Virus record (IMG/VR): IMGVR_UViG_3300022725_000082
Span: 1 to 64,000 of that record
Length of the DNA: 64,000 bases
DNA from: a virus
Reading direction: 5' to 3' (one strand)
A program made the translations under genes and the position numbers. This document shows, piece by piece, positions 9,848-17,351 of this stretch (position 1 is its first letter; each line of letters starts with the position of its first letter). The notes under the pieces are model-generated. The model did not search any database. It was not told the DNA's origin and saw only the letters and a list, made by a program, of their open reading frames with translations.

Positions 9848-11731
9848 TTAAACCAATATATCCGTTCTTAGCAGAGTTAATTTTTGGAATAGTGCCCCAG
9901 CTTTTATTATATTTTCTATTTTATATATATGCATCCATTCTTTATGGTAAAATGCATCATCAGTAATAGTATCATTATCTTCTATGGGTTTATGCTGTAT
10001 TATTATTTTTGCATATATGGGGAGAACTTCTGGTAGTCTATAATGTACAGCATTACCTTCTTCACCATTGGCAACATCTTTCGGAGATCTAAATAAATCT
10101 GACAGTAGATTAGGATTCCCCCGTATAGTTATCTCTATTGTAGATTGTTGTGTATTTTGTATTGGATACTTTGTTTTTATAGTATCTGCTAATTCCCTAG
10201 GGTATTCTACCCCGAGGGTTTTTATATTCAATATATTTGCACGATTTCCACTATATCCAACTTTAAAAAACTCTGTATTAGGTTCACGTTCTGCGCTAAT
10301 AGTCTCTCTTTCTGCACCGAATGATAATCTTCCTGCTTCGGTGTCAATAACATCTTCGATTACAAGTAAAGAATTTGATCTCTGGAGTGTTCCATTGACT
10401 GTTATTAAATCATCTCTATTTACCATATTGCTATTTTCAGAAGAATCATTGGTTTCAAAATTTTCTGAACCTTCAGATTGGTCCGCATTACCTGCACCTT
10501 TGAAAAAAAACGTAAACGGCTCCTTAGACGATTCTGCTGCATAGCCACTGTTAAAACCATCGACCTTATTTTTTGGTAAAAAATAATTTTTAATCCATAT
10601 ATCATATTTTATTTCATCTAACAATCTTCTCCATGTCAATCCGACTTTGTAATCTTTTTTTGCACCTTCTCCAGTGGTTCCTCCCCTAGCCTGTATACCG
10701 ATCTGTCTGGAATATCCCATTATTCTGTCTATTGTATCCTGAATATTCTCCCCATATCTTGTTGGAATTACTCTCACCCCAGAAATATTTTGCCTTTGTT
10801 CGGGTTGTTCAAAAGGCAAATTTCTATTGTCTATGATCAATGGTTCATATTGTTCATCGACGTGTACTTTATATTGTATAGGTAATTTTTCTGCTTTTAT
10901 TTGTTCAATATCTTTTATCTTATCTGTGAAGTCATCTCTAATAATACCTTGCCATATTTGGTATTGCTTATCATGTATCTTATTATTCTCGTTTAATTCT
11001 AATTCAAAGGCTTCAAAGGCTTGTTTTAAATTCGTCATTGGTTTACTTTTTTCTATTCTTTCCTTTCTTTTACCCTCTTTTTCAGAATCTTCTTCTTTTC
11101 TAGATTTTATAGAATTACCTTTCGGATTTGATTCAGGAATCTCTTCATGTAATTGTCCGTCTTTATGGGTGATAGTTGTGTTATATATTCTTGTATAACT
11201 TGTATAGTGTGCTTTTGCATTATATAAAGGTATTACATCACAATCGTAAAAATGCATGTTCCCTGCTAATTTATGTTCTATTTGTGAGATAGAAAAGAAT
11301 AATGGGTTTGGTGATATAATTTCATTATCATTTTTATCTGTTATAAAGAATAATTGCATGGAAAATGTTATATTTTCCAATGAAGTGCTTAATATCTCTA
11401 AAACATTTTGCTTTAGAAATGTCAAAAATTCGCCAGAGGTGGTATCCGTTATGATCAGACTACCACCAGAAACGGTGGTATTGACATGTTCTCCAGTCCA
11501 ATTAAAATCAAAACGAAAATCTTTTACTAAAAATCTACTGGGTGCCGTTTCCTTTTTTATGTAGTCATTTACGACTACTATACCTTTACCTCCACCAATG
11601 CTTTCACCCTCTGGACCGTCTTCAAGAGACAGTGGCGTATTCTCTGCATCATCGGTTTTGGCAAACGCAGCAATCACAAAATAAGTTGTATAACTGTTTG
11701 GTGATTCTAATGGATTGGTTGGTAAAGACAT
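9848..11731 (-). CDS. Probable baseplate hub protein (gene 27 position)
   Basis: A 627-residue protein between gene 53 and gene 5, three bases from gene 5. It opens with beta-rich sequence (SYTTYFVIAAFAK...), has a charged Lys/Glu-rich insertion around residues 200-235 (SRKEEDSEKEGKRKER), and ends in a beta-rich domain with an EWMHIYKIENI segment. In T4 the hub ring beneath the spike is gp27, and hub proteins usually sit next to gp5-type genes. I cannot identify gp27 sequence motifs by eye, so the hub assignment is inferred from the neighbourhood. Confidence 0.55.
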   Translation of the reverse strand: MSLPTNPLESPNSYTTYFVIAAFAKTDDAENTPLSLEDGPEGESIGGGKGIVVVNDYIKKETAPSRFLVKDFRFDFNWTGEHVNTTVSGGSLIITDTTSGEFLTFLKQNVLEILSTSLENITFSMQLFFITDKNDNEIISPNPLFFSISQIEHKLAGNMHFYDCDVIPLYNAKAHYTSYTRIYNTTITHKDGQLHEEIPESNPKGNSIKSRKEEDSEKEGKRKERIEKSKPMTNLKQAFEAFELELNENNKIHDKQYQIWQGIIRDDFTDKIKDIEQIKAEKLPIQYKVHVDEQYEPLIIDNRNLPFEQPEQRQNISGVRVIPTRYGENIQDTIDRIMGYSRQIGIQARGGTTGEGAKKDYKVGLTWRRLLDEIKYDIWIKNYFLPKNKVDGFNSGYAAESSKEPFTFFFKGAGNADQSEGSENFETNDSSENSNMVNRDDLITVNGTLQRSNSLLVIEDVIDTEAGRLSFGAERETISAEREPNTEFFKVGYSGNRANILNIKTLGVEYPRELADTIKTKYPIQNTQQSTIEITIRGNPNLLSDLFRSPKDVANGEEGNAVHYRLPEVLPIYAKIIIQHKPIEDNDTITDDAFYHKEWMHIYKIENIIKAGALFQKLTLLRTDILV

Positions 11732-12106
11732 TTACTGTATTGGTTCTCTTCGTATGTTTCTATTTACTAGTGAAGATAATGTGCGATCTACTGATGGTAA
11801 TACTATTTCTTTGCCTGTCACAAATTCTTCTTCTAAATCTACTATATTATTATATTGCAATATTAACCAAAATAGATTTGGTCTCTTATATACTCTAAAT
11901 GCCAATAGGTCGGGTCGGCCAGAAAAAATTTCAGGAATTTTTATTCGTATGTCAGTAGAAGTATCCTTGCGCAAATCCCTGCGCTCCCACCAACCTAATT
12001 TATCACCTTTAATTTCGGTAGTTCCTCCGTTTAACATTCTAGAGTTTCGTTTGGCTAAGGATGTTTTATCTTTGAATAATTTAAATCTGTTATTTTTACC
12101 AGCCAC
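11732..12106 (-). CDS. gp53: Baseplate wedge protein gp53
   Basis: A 124-residue protein, shorter than T4 gp53 (196). It has the pattern of this family: LGWWERRDLRKDTSTDIRI near the middle, RPDLLAFRVYKRPNLFWLIL, and a LysM-like end GKEIVLPSVD. gp53 joins wedges around the hub. The frame overlaps the end of gene 48 by 11 bases and abuts the next gene, so it lies inside one late operon. Confidence 0.8.
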   Translation of the reverse strand: MAGKNNRFKLFKDKTSLAKRNSRMLNGGTTEIKGDKLGWWERRDLRKDTSTDIRIKIPEIFSGRPDLLAFRVYKRPNLFWLILQYNNIVDLEEEFVTGKEIVLPSVDRTLSSLVNRNIRREPIQ

Positions 12107-12806
12107 CTAGTGTACCCGCCCTGAATTTGGTTATGTCAAATTCTCTCATCTCCTCGATTGACCTAGCTTCTTTTAATGTAACTGATACTGGCCAAATTAT
12201 AGGAACATCATATTTATTATCATTCGTTCTTATGTAATCCACATCTTCTGGCTCTTCAATGTTTAAACTCACTATCCTTACTTTTATTTTATTAAACCAA
12301 TCACCCAACCCCGTCAATGTTAATCTCGACGGCGTTTGTGTTGCATTTAGCTGGCCCCCACTCTGCTCGGGCATCCTCCACCCTCTCAATCGTTGCACAT
12401 ACTTCCAATTTTTAGTTGCTTCGGCGTTAGATCTAGATACAAATCTTCCGTTTATAGAAAATTCTCTACTAGGAGTTCCCATGTATATCAGCATATTGGC
12501 GGCTTGTCTTATATCGCCAATTTCAAAATAGGATACGCTACCTGATTCTGATACTGTAGGTTGAACCTCGAATATGACATCTCCTGTTTTTTCACCTATT
12601 ACCTGTTCTATTGTAGTTGTATTTTCTATCAAAATTCCTCTTCTATTAGGATCACCGGGTAATTCGGGCGCAAATGATTGGGGGCCGTCAATCGCCGTGG
12701 TGCTCGTAGTAGTAACCTCCCTTGTGGTACCAGTGCTTTCGTCAATATCATTTCCAGTTAATATTATTCTCCTATTTTTTGGAATTATTGATTTGTTTGC
12801 AGCCAT
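12096..12806 (-). CDS. gp48: Baseplate tail-tube cap protein gp48
   Basis: A 236-residue protein with the signature of marine T4-like gp48: a GTPSREFSINGRFVSR strand pair, a helix with YVQRLRGWRMPEQSG, then DVDYIRTNDNKYDVPIIWP and the ending REFDITKFRAGTL. gp48 caps the hub and starts tail tube polymerisation. It is first in the baseplate operon, behind a late-type promoter, and diverges from gene 26. Confidence 0.75.
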   Translation of the reverse strand: MAANKSIIPKNRRIILTGNDIDESTGTTREVTTTSTTAIDGPQSFAPELPGDPNRRGILIENTTTIEQVIGEKTGDVIFEVQPTVSESGSVSYFEIGDIRQAANMLIYMGTPSREFSINGRFVSRSNAEATKNWKYVQRLRGWRMPEQSGGQLNATQTPSRLTLTGLGDWFNKIKVRIVSLNIEEPEDVDYIRTNDNKYDVPIIWPVSVTLKEARSIEEMREFDITKFRAGTLGGW

Positions 12807-12831
12807 AAGTTTATTTTAATATTGTATAACA

Positions 12832-12839
12832 TATTTATC
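12832..12839 (-). promoter_or_regulatory. T4-late-type promoter box before gene 48
   Basis: Minus-strand GATAAATA about 26 bases before the gp48 ATG. It faces away from the gene 26 box at 12878, so two late promoters diverge in a 107-base intergenic region. Confidence 0.6.
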
Positions 12840-12877
12840 CTAATATTTAATTTCTATTTTCAACTTTTAATTAAAAG

Positions 12878-12885
12878 AATAAATA
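12878..12885 (+). promoter_or_regulatory. T4-late-type promoter box before gene 26
   Basis: AATAAATA, 28 bases before the gene 26 ATG. Confidence 0.5.
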
Positions 12886-12913
12886 GTTTCACCTTAAATA
12901 ATAAACAACTAAT

Positions 12914-13891
12914 ATGGAAAACCATACACAACAACAAAACAACCCTCTTATAGAAAAAAATAGGGCTGCGATCCCCGGAGTAGTATTCCGCCTTCCGTCT
13001 AGAGGAAAAATATATGATGAGGGCGTTTTAGCTGATAATGTAGAAGATGGCGAAGTAGTAGTTTATTCAATGAGGCTAAGAGAAGAACTGAAAATGAAAT
13101 CAGTAGATTCAATTCTACAGGGAACTGCAGTTTCGGAATCTATTCAATATTGCGTCCCTGAAGTTATTGATCCACTAAAATTATGTCCTGAAGATGTGGA
13201 TTATTTGATAACTGCCATTAAAAAGATGACTCACGGTAGTAATTTCAAATATAAAAATCATTGTATGAAATTGGATGATCAAGATAACGAGTCCAGCCCG
13301 GACAATGCATTAAATGAAATGAGTGAAACTGCTAGAACTGAAAATATTAAACTCCCTGAAAATGAAAACAAGTCCACAGAAAAAGCGGAAAACAAAATAG
13401 AGAGTAATATAAACAATTTAGGGGAAAATAGTGATATATGTGAATTCAATATATCTTTGGATTTCTTTTTGAATAATGCTAAAGAGTTAAACCTTGAAGA
13501 ATATCAAGAAAAAAATCGTTTAGATCTCAATAATTTCTGTATAGAGTTCCATCCTATTACGTTCAAGGATTTCAAAGAGCTTAACACTCTTAATCTTCAA
13601 GATCAGGAAAATATGACCGATGAAGAATACTTCAATTTTGTTAATGAATTTAGTAATATCAATATTTCAAGAAGAATAAAAAAGGTTGACGACATCACAG
13701 ATTCACAAATGATACATGAATGGGTAGAAACCTTGTCATTAGCTGATAGAGAAAAAATATTTAATAAAATTGCCGAGCTTCAGGACTGGGGTATTGATTT
13801 TAAATATAATATCAAATGTGAAAAATGTGGAAAAACTAAACAGACGGATCAAACTTATATTAATCCTTTGTATTTTTTTTTAACATATTAA
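12914..13891 (+). CDS. gp26: Baseplate hub assembly protein gp26-like
   Basis: A 325-residue protein. The N-terminal part follows the T4 baseplate hub (gp26) pattern: VVFRLPSRGKIYDEG, a VYSMRLREELKMKSVDSILQ helix, and LCPEDVDYLITAIKKM. The C terminus has a CEKCGKTKQ zinc-knuckle-like pair followed by INPLYFF. Residues 120-165 are a charged low-complexity insert. gp26 helps hub assembly in T4. The last codons contain a T TTT TTA heptamer in the reading frame, and the -1 frame continues into the gene-51-like sequence downstream, so a longer fusion of about 405 residues is possible. Confidence 0.75.
   Translation: MENHTQQQNNPLIEKNRAAIPGVVFRLPSRGKIYDEGVLADNVEDGEVVVYSMRLREELKMKSVDSILQGTAVSESIQYCVPEVIDPLKLCPEDVDYLITAIKKMTHGSNFKYKNHCMKLDDQDNESSPDNALNEMSETARTENIKLPENENKSTEKAENKIESNINNLGENSDICEFNISLDFFLNNAKELNLEEYQEKNRLDLNNFCIEFHPITFKDFKELNTLNLQDQENMTDEEYFNFVNEFSNINISRRIKKVDDITDSQMIHEWVETLSLADREKIFNKIAELQDWGIDFKYNIKCEKCGKTKQTDQTYINPLYFFLTY
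13876..13882 (+). promoter_or_regulatory. Candidate -1 ribosomal frameshift heptamer T TTT TTA
   Basis: Nine T residues (13873-13881) precede A. In the gene 26 frame the codons are TTT (13877) and TTA (13880) preceded by T, the X XXY YYZ form needed for -1 slippage. After a shift, reading resumes at AAC (13882) and stays open to 14130. I see no strong downstream stem, so its efficiency is unknown. Confidence 0.4.
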
Positions 13892-13923
13892 AAACCCGTA
13901 ATCAGGAACAAATATCAAAATAT

Positions 13924-14130
13924 ATGTACGCATTACGGAAGGGTAGTAAAAATCTTATACAGAGTGCTATACACATTTCGTATTTTATGCGGGGTAGTAT
14001 TCAATATGAGGATGTTCTAGAAAGAACCTTTTTTGAACGAAATGAAATGATTAACTATATCAATGACAGGATAAAAAATGAATCACAAAAATACAAAGAA
14101 AGCAAAGGACAGCTTCCACCCATATACTAA
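13924..14130 (+). CDS. Gene-51-like baseplate hub assembly protein, possibly made by frameshift from gene 26
   Basis: A 68-residue protein from the ATG at 13924; the frame is open upstream to 13882, inside the end of gene 26. The sequence contains ISYFMRGSIQYEDVLER and FERNEMINYINDR, a small helical protein of the kind found after gene 26 in T4-like phages, where T4 has gene 51. The AGGA before the ATG is about 15 bases away, a poor ribosome site. That and the open upstream frame make expression as a gp26 fusion plausible. Confidence 0.55.
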   Translation: MYALRKGSKNLIQSAIHISYFMRGSIQYEDVLERTFFERNEMINYINDRIKNESQKYKESKGQLPPIY

Positions 14131-14827
14131 TATAGTTTCGATAGATCCATCTACTATATGTTCTGGAGTTTGTGTTAATGGAAAATTATATACAGTTACC
14201 CAACATCAGGTTGCATATACTAAAAACGATAGACTAAAGCGCTGGTTTGAGAGTTCTTCGTCTGTATGTGACATAATAACTTATCCCGCTAGAATAAAAA
14301 CTGATACTTATTCAAATGAAGAAATATCCAAACTTAGCTATTATTCCAATATATCCAGTATTATTATAAATGCTATAGCTTCTAATATATCTGATCCTAG
14401 AAAGACGATAGTGTTATTGGAAGGCTATAGTTATAGTTCTAGGGCCGGGCATTTAATTGATTTAGTAGGGGTTTCTACACTTATACGTCTAGAGTTATTA
14501 AATCTAGAATACAATATAAGAATAGTAGCTCCTAGTGAGTTAAAGATGATGTCAGCAAAGTTGAGTTATGATCCTATAAATGTTGGAAAAAGAAAACCTA
14601 AATTAGAATGGAGAAATAAAAAAGGGGTGTCTGGTGGTTCATTTGATAAACATGACATGTTCAATGCAATACTGGATAGCAAACATACTACATCACCGTG
14701 GAAAGATTTTTTGAAAAGTTCGGCAGACGATATATTATCGATGAAATCTATCCCCAAACCTATTGAAGATGTTAATGACGCTTTTTTATTATATAAAATA
14801 TGCGAAAATGATATTATATATTACTAA
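14078..14827 (+). CDS. RuvC-like Holliday junction resolvase / RNase H-fold nuclease
   Basis: A 249-residue protein with a RuvC-type acidic layout: Asp23 in SIDPSTICSG, Glu115 in IVLLEGYSY, a KHD triad at 191-193, and DVNDA (Asp231, Asp234) near the C terminus. APSELKMM also fits the fold. Such enzymes resolve branched DNA before packaging, a job done by gp49 (endonuclease VII) in T4, so this may be the phage's alternative. The ATG overlaps the preceding frame by 53 bases. No later ATG keeps the first catalytic Asp, so this start is needed. Confidence 0.72.
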   Translation: MNHKNTKKAKDSFHPYTNIVSIDPSTICSGVCVNGKLYTVTQHQVAYTKNDRLKRWFESSSSVCDIITYPARIKTDTYSNEEISKLSYYSNISSIIINAIASNISDPRKTIVLLEGYSYSSRAGHLIDLVGVSTLIRLELLNLEYNIRIVAPSELKMMSAKLSYDPINVGKRKPKLEWRNKKGVSGGSFDKHDMFNAILDSKHTTSPWKDFLKSSADDILSMKSIPKPIEDVNDAFLLYKICENDIIYY

Positions 14828-15111
14828 TTTAAATCGTTGCTACTAACCTGAAGCTTCTTAAGATGATCTAACATTTCTTCTAAGGTTTCAATTGATGTAT
14901 ATATACTCGCTTGAACTTTCCTGTCCTTTAAACTAGATTTCAGTTGATGATCATCTAAAGCATAATTACTACTCAAAAGGTCGTGTAATTTTATTATTGG
15001 AAGCGTTATTGTATTCCTGAAATGATGTTCTGTAGAGTTATAATCCGTCTCAGTAATCATTCCGGCATACTTTTTTAACCATGACTTTGTTTCTTCATCC
15101 AATTTATTCAT
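14824..15111 (-). CDS. Hypothetical helical protein
   Basis: A 95-residue charged protein starting MNKLDEETKSWLKKYAG. The ATG at 15111 is preferred over one 21 bases upstream: it has a GGAAA ribosome site and a perfect TATAAATA box 29 bases upstream, while the earlier ATG would lie only eight bases from that box. It is convergent with the resolvase, overlapping it by four bases. No family recognised. Confidence 0.6.
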   Translation of the reverse strand: MNKLDEETKSWLKKYAGMITETDYNSTEHHFRNTITLPIIKLHDLLSSNYALDDHQLKSSLKDRKVQASIYTSIETLEEMLDHLKKLQVSSNDLN

Positions 15112-15139
15112 ACTATTTCCTGTGTAAACCATTTTAATA

Positions 15140-15147
15140 TATTTATA
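15140..15147 (-). promoter_or_regulatory. T4-late-type promoter TATAAATA (minus strand)
   Basis: Exact TATAAATA on the minus strand, 29 bases before the ATG at 15111. Confidence 0.6.
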
Positions 15148-15186
15148 TTATAGATTAATTAAGAACAAAATCTTGGTTGTTTTTCT

Positions 15187-15194
15187 GATAAATA
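15187..15194 (+). promoter_or_regulatory. T4-late-type promoter box GATAAATA
   Basis: GATAAATA, 27 bases before the ATG at 15221. It diverges from the box at 15140. Confidence 0.55.
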
Positions 15195-15220
15195 ATCTCA
15201 TATTGATTATCAAATTAAAA

Positions 15221-16558
15221 ATGAAAATACAAAATATATTTCAACTAGTAGAGCAGACTCTTATTGAAATCTCGAAATATGGTGGAGAATCTGCTACTCA
15301 TATGACTGATAACGATTATCAAAGAGTTAAACAATTTCTGGGTAAGGTATTAGAAAAAATTCGCACAGAAAGTGATACTAATAGTATGCACCTTAAAAAT
15401 TTAGCTGCTGCTCTGCAAAGTATTAGAAATGAATCAGCAGAAAAATATATGTTTGGTATATCATCATCTATTAAAAAATCAGCCGCCAATTCAGCCGATA
15501 GAGAGGATGATGAAAAAAGGATACCTGCATTTTCAGGGCCAGAAGAAAAGTGGAGATCCATTGGTACACGACAGGCAGAAAATGTGGCATTAGTAGCTGA
15601 TGTATTAGACGACATGGGGTACGCCAACAAAGATTATGAGAGAGAAACTTTTAGAATTATTGATAGTCCGGCCATTGCTAGGATACGAGATATAGTCCGT
15701 ACTGGCTTTGATAATGGAATGTCTACTGTAGATCAAGCATATAAAAAATTTGATGATCTTAAACATATTTATTCCGGAAAATCAGAACATCGCTTACAAC
15801 CAGAGGAAGAACAATTATATGACCAAGCTGCCGTTAAAGAAATAACACCCAACGTAATGTCATTTTTAGCACAAATCATAAAAAAGAGAAAAAAAGGTGA
15901 AAAATGGCACGAACATATAGATCCTCGTAATTATGAAAACGTCCGAGATAAAACCATAGGATACTTTACATATGATCCACATGAGGCTGCAGAAGATTTA
16001 ATAAAGTTGAATTTAGCTATAAAAACTAAATCTGGTACATATACTCTGAATAGGGAAGGAATCAAAAAAACAGTAAAAGATTTTATAGAAACTGCCGAAT
16101 CTTTGTTATCCGGAGCAACATTGGTTGACCCAAGAAATAAAACCGGAGCACCCGGAGAAAATGAACGAAAAGTTCGAAACGTTATAGAATTCACCAAAAA
16201 ACATTTTTCGGACAGAGTGTGGGATATGGCACAAAAAAATGTTTTCGAACTTATGCGAAACTTAGATGGGTCTGTAAAGAGTGCTTTAAGATTTTATATA
16301 CAAACCAAAGACGAAATTGCTTCTAATACTGATACTCAAATAACAAGACACCAAAGAAATGTTGAAAGAACTATCATAGGAACCGTAATAGATTTTGCAA
16401 CAGCTAAGTTTATTTTACGTAAAATGTTGTTTGATGCATCAGCAGTACTTGGTAAACCCAAGAAAAATGTCCCTAAAAATTTCGTCTTCCCCAAAGATGT
16501 TGCACTTGCTGGAAGAGCATATAGTAGAGGAGATCATAAAAGTAAATCCAGAGTTTAA
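15221..16558 (+). CDS. Late protein of unknown function, probably virion-associated
   Basis: A 445-residue, mostly helical, charged protein starting MKIQNIFQLVEQTLIEISKYG. The ATG at 15221 is chosen because a late promoter box lies 27 bases upstream; an ATG at 15173 would precede the box. A MKIQN start is shared with the small late gene at 30101, a pattern common among late proteins of T4-like phages. A Lys-rich segment is present (IIKKRKKGEKWHEHIDP). It ends in a basic tail and is followed by a terminator-like hairpin. A structural or DNA-packaged role is inferred from the promoter only. Confidence 0.6.
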   Translation: MKIQNIFQLVEQTLIEISKYGGESATHMTDNDYQRVKQFLGKVLEKIRTESDTNSMHLKNLAAALQSIRNESAEKYMFGISSSIKKSAANSADREDDEKRIPAFSGPEEKWRSIGTRQAENVALVADVLDDMGYANKDYERETFRIIDSPAIARIRDIVRTGFDNGMSTVDQAYKKFDDLKHIYSGKSEHRLQPEEEQLYDQAAVKEITPNVMSFLAQIIKKRKKGEKWHEHIDPRNYENVRDKTIGYFTYDPHEAAEDLIKLNLAIKTKSGTYTLNREGIKKTVKDFIETAESLLSGATLVDPRNKTGAPGENERKVRNVIEFTKKHFSDRVWDMAQKNVFELMRNLDGSVKSALRFYIQTKDEIASNTDTQITRHQRNVERTIIGTVIDFATAKFILRKMLFDASAVLGKPKKNVPKNFVFPKDVALAGRAYSRGDHKSKSRV

Positions 16559-16559
16559 A

Positions 16560-16607
16560 TTGACAACTCCCTTCCCTCCCTGAAGGAAGAGATCTTCTTT
16601 GCTTTTT
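16560..16607 (+). terminator. Terminator-like hairpin resembling an IS200/IS605 right end
   Basis: TTGACAACTCCC starts just after the stop at 16558. A CTTCC/GGAAG stem and a GAAG/CTTC stem follow, then CTTTGCTTTTTTGATA. The same order of elements occurs at 6912-6951. It probably stops transcription of the upstream late gene and is likely derived from an IS200/IS605-type end. Confidence 0.5.
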
Positions 16608-16622
16608 TGATAACTACAAAAC

Positions 16623-16653
16623 TTGACACACCTATCTCAAGCATGTATAAATA
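16623..16653 (+). promoter_or_regulatory. Consensus sigma70 promoter overlapping a TATAAATA box, upstream of the structured RNA
   Basis: TTGACA (16623-16628), a 17-base spacer and TATAAA (16646-16651), followed by TA so that the -10 box also reads as the T4 late consensus TATAAATA. Either holoenzyme would start near 16658, at the 5' edge of the first RNA helix. This is one of the two best -35/-10 pairs in the window and no reading frame follows it. Confidence 0.75.
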
Positions 16654-16657
16654 ATCC

Positions 16658-17190
16658 TGTTCCGGATTGTACATGAAATTCGGAGCGACTCACAATTTGG
16701 AAAATCTCGAACAGGCTGCGCATAACGATTTTGTAGACTGCCGGAACGAGCCGATACTACGATGAAAATGGTATCCTTGAAGTGCTCTAAGGTCTGGATG
16801 AGAGATTGATACGCTGAATAAGGCTTACGAGATTAGTTGATAGTGTATCAAATCTGGACTCATCGAAACGTTGTCATCATTCATCGTGATGATAGGGGCT
16901 CTAGATCCATTTGGATTGTGTGAGAGTCGGCGGTTGCTATCATGTAATGGCGATACCCTCAACGACAGTACGAGGGAATCACGCCGATCTGTCTAGGTTG
17001 GAGTGGGCAATTTCCTAATTAAAATTTAATTTTATTTTAATAAAAATGGGGGAGGGGAGGATTGTAAAAACTCTTAGAATTTAGGGTTTCAACTCTTAGA
17101 AATTTACTCTCAGAAGTTAAATCGAAAACAACAATTGTAAAAAAAGACAATAAAAATGCGAGCGTCAGCGAGTATTTTTATTGTCTCTCT
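16658..17190 (+). ncRNA. Candidate large structured non-coding RNA (unrecognised class)
   Basis: No credible reading frame occupies this stretch, which is visibly GC-richer than its surroundings up to about 17010. Helices I can draw: CCTGTTC (16656) with GAACAGG (16709), extended by CGGATTGT with ACAATTTG including two G-U pairs; GATAC (16753) with GTATC (16771); GATGAG (16797) with CTCATC (16859) enclosing GATTGATAC with GTATCAAATC; TCATCA (16874) with TGATGA (16887); TCGGCG (16927) with CGCCGA (16982) enclosing CCCTC with GAGGG. The G-U pairs, the promoter upstream and the terminators downstream all favour the plus strand. The 3' end is uncertain (about 17010, 17190 or 17270). Size and phage context recall ROOL- or GOLLD-type RNAs, but I recognise no known consensus. 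Confidence 0.65.
17145..17186 (+). terminator. Long palindrome, probable terminator of the structured RNA
   Basis: AGACAATAAAAAT (17145-17157) and its exact reverse complement (17174-17186) flank a 16-base GC-richer loop. It is followed by a short TCTCTC tract, so it could be a terminator or a 3' stabilising element. Confidence 0.5.
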
Positions 17191-17237
17191 CAAATGAAAA
17201 CAATTTTAAATTTTCAGCCAAAAACTGCGTTTTTGAC

Positions 17238-17270
17238 GGGAGTTCTTTTTACAAGAACTCCCTCTTCTTT
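17238..17270 (+). terminator. Rho-independent terminator
   Basis: Perfect 10-base stem GGGAGTTCTT / AAGAACTCCC with a five-base loop, followed by TCTTCTTT. It separates the structured RNA from the helicase gene. Confidence 0.75.
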
Positions 17271-17295
17271 ATTACTGGTATTATATGTAATAACA

Positions 17296-17304
17296 TGATA
17301 TAAT
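17296..17304 (+). promoter_or_regulatory. Extended -10 promoter before the helicase gene
   Basis: TGATATAAT, an extended -10 element (TGnTATAAT) 47 bases before the ATG at 17352. No good -35 box is present, as is common for extended -10 promoters. Confidence 0.45.
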
Positions 17305-17351
17305 AAAATACCTGTACAATATGAAAGTATTTTTATAATTTGGAGAAATAA

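Noticed and set aside
12859-12875. Phage replication origin in the divergent 48/26 gap
   Set aside because: The gap is short, simply AT-rich, and holds only the two late promoter boxes; no iterons or primer RNA structure are visible.
16560-16720. Minus-strand frame reading toward the IS605-like end as a TnpB fragment
   Set aside because: It is broken by stops and lacks the D-x-NAA-NI signature; the similarity is confined to the hairpin end.
16656-17010. Group I intron or tRNA-like element
   Set aside because: I could not find the conserved P, Q, R and S elements of group I introns, nor a cloverleaf with a T-loop. No split exons flank it.
17047-17059. G-rich run GGGGGAGGGGAGG as a G-quadruplex
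   Set aside because: Only three G runs are present, one of two bases; a four-tract quadruplex is not possible within the segment itself.
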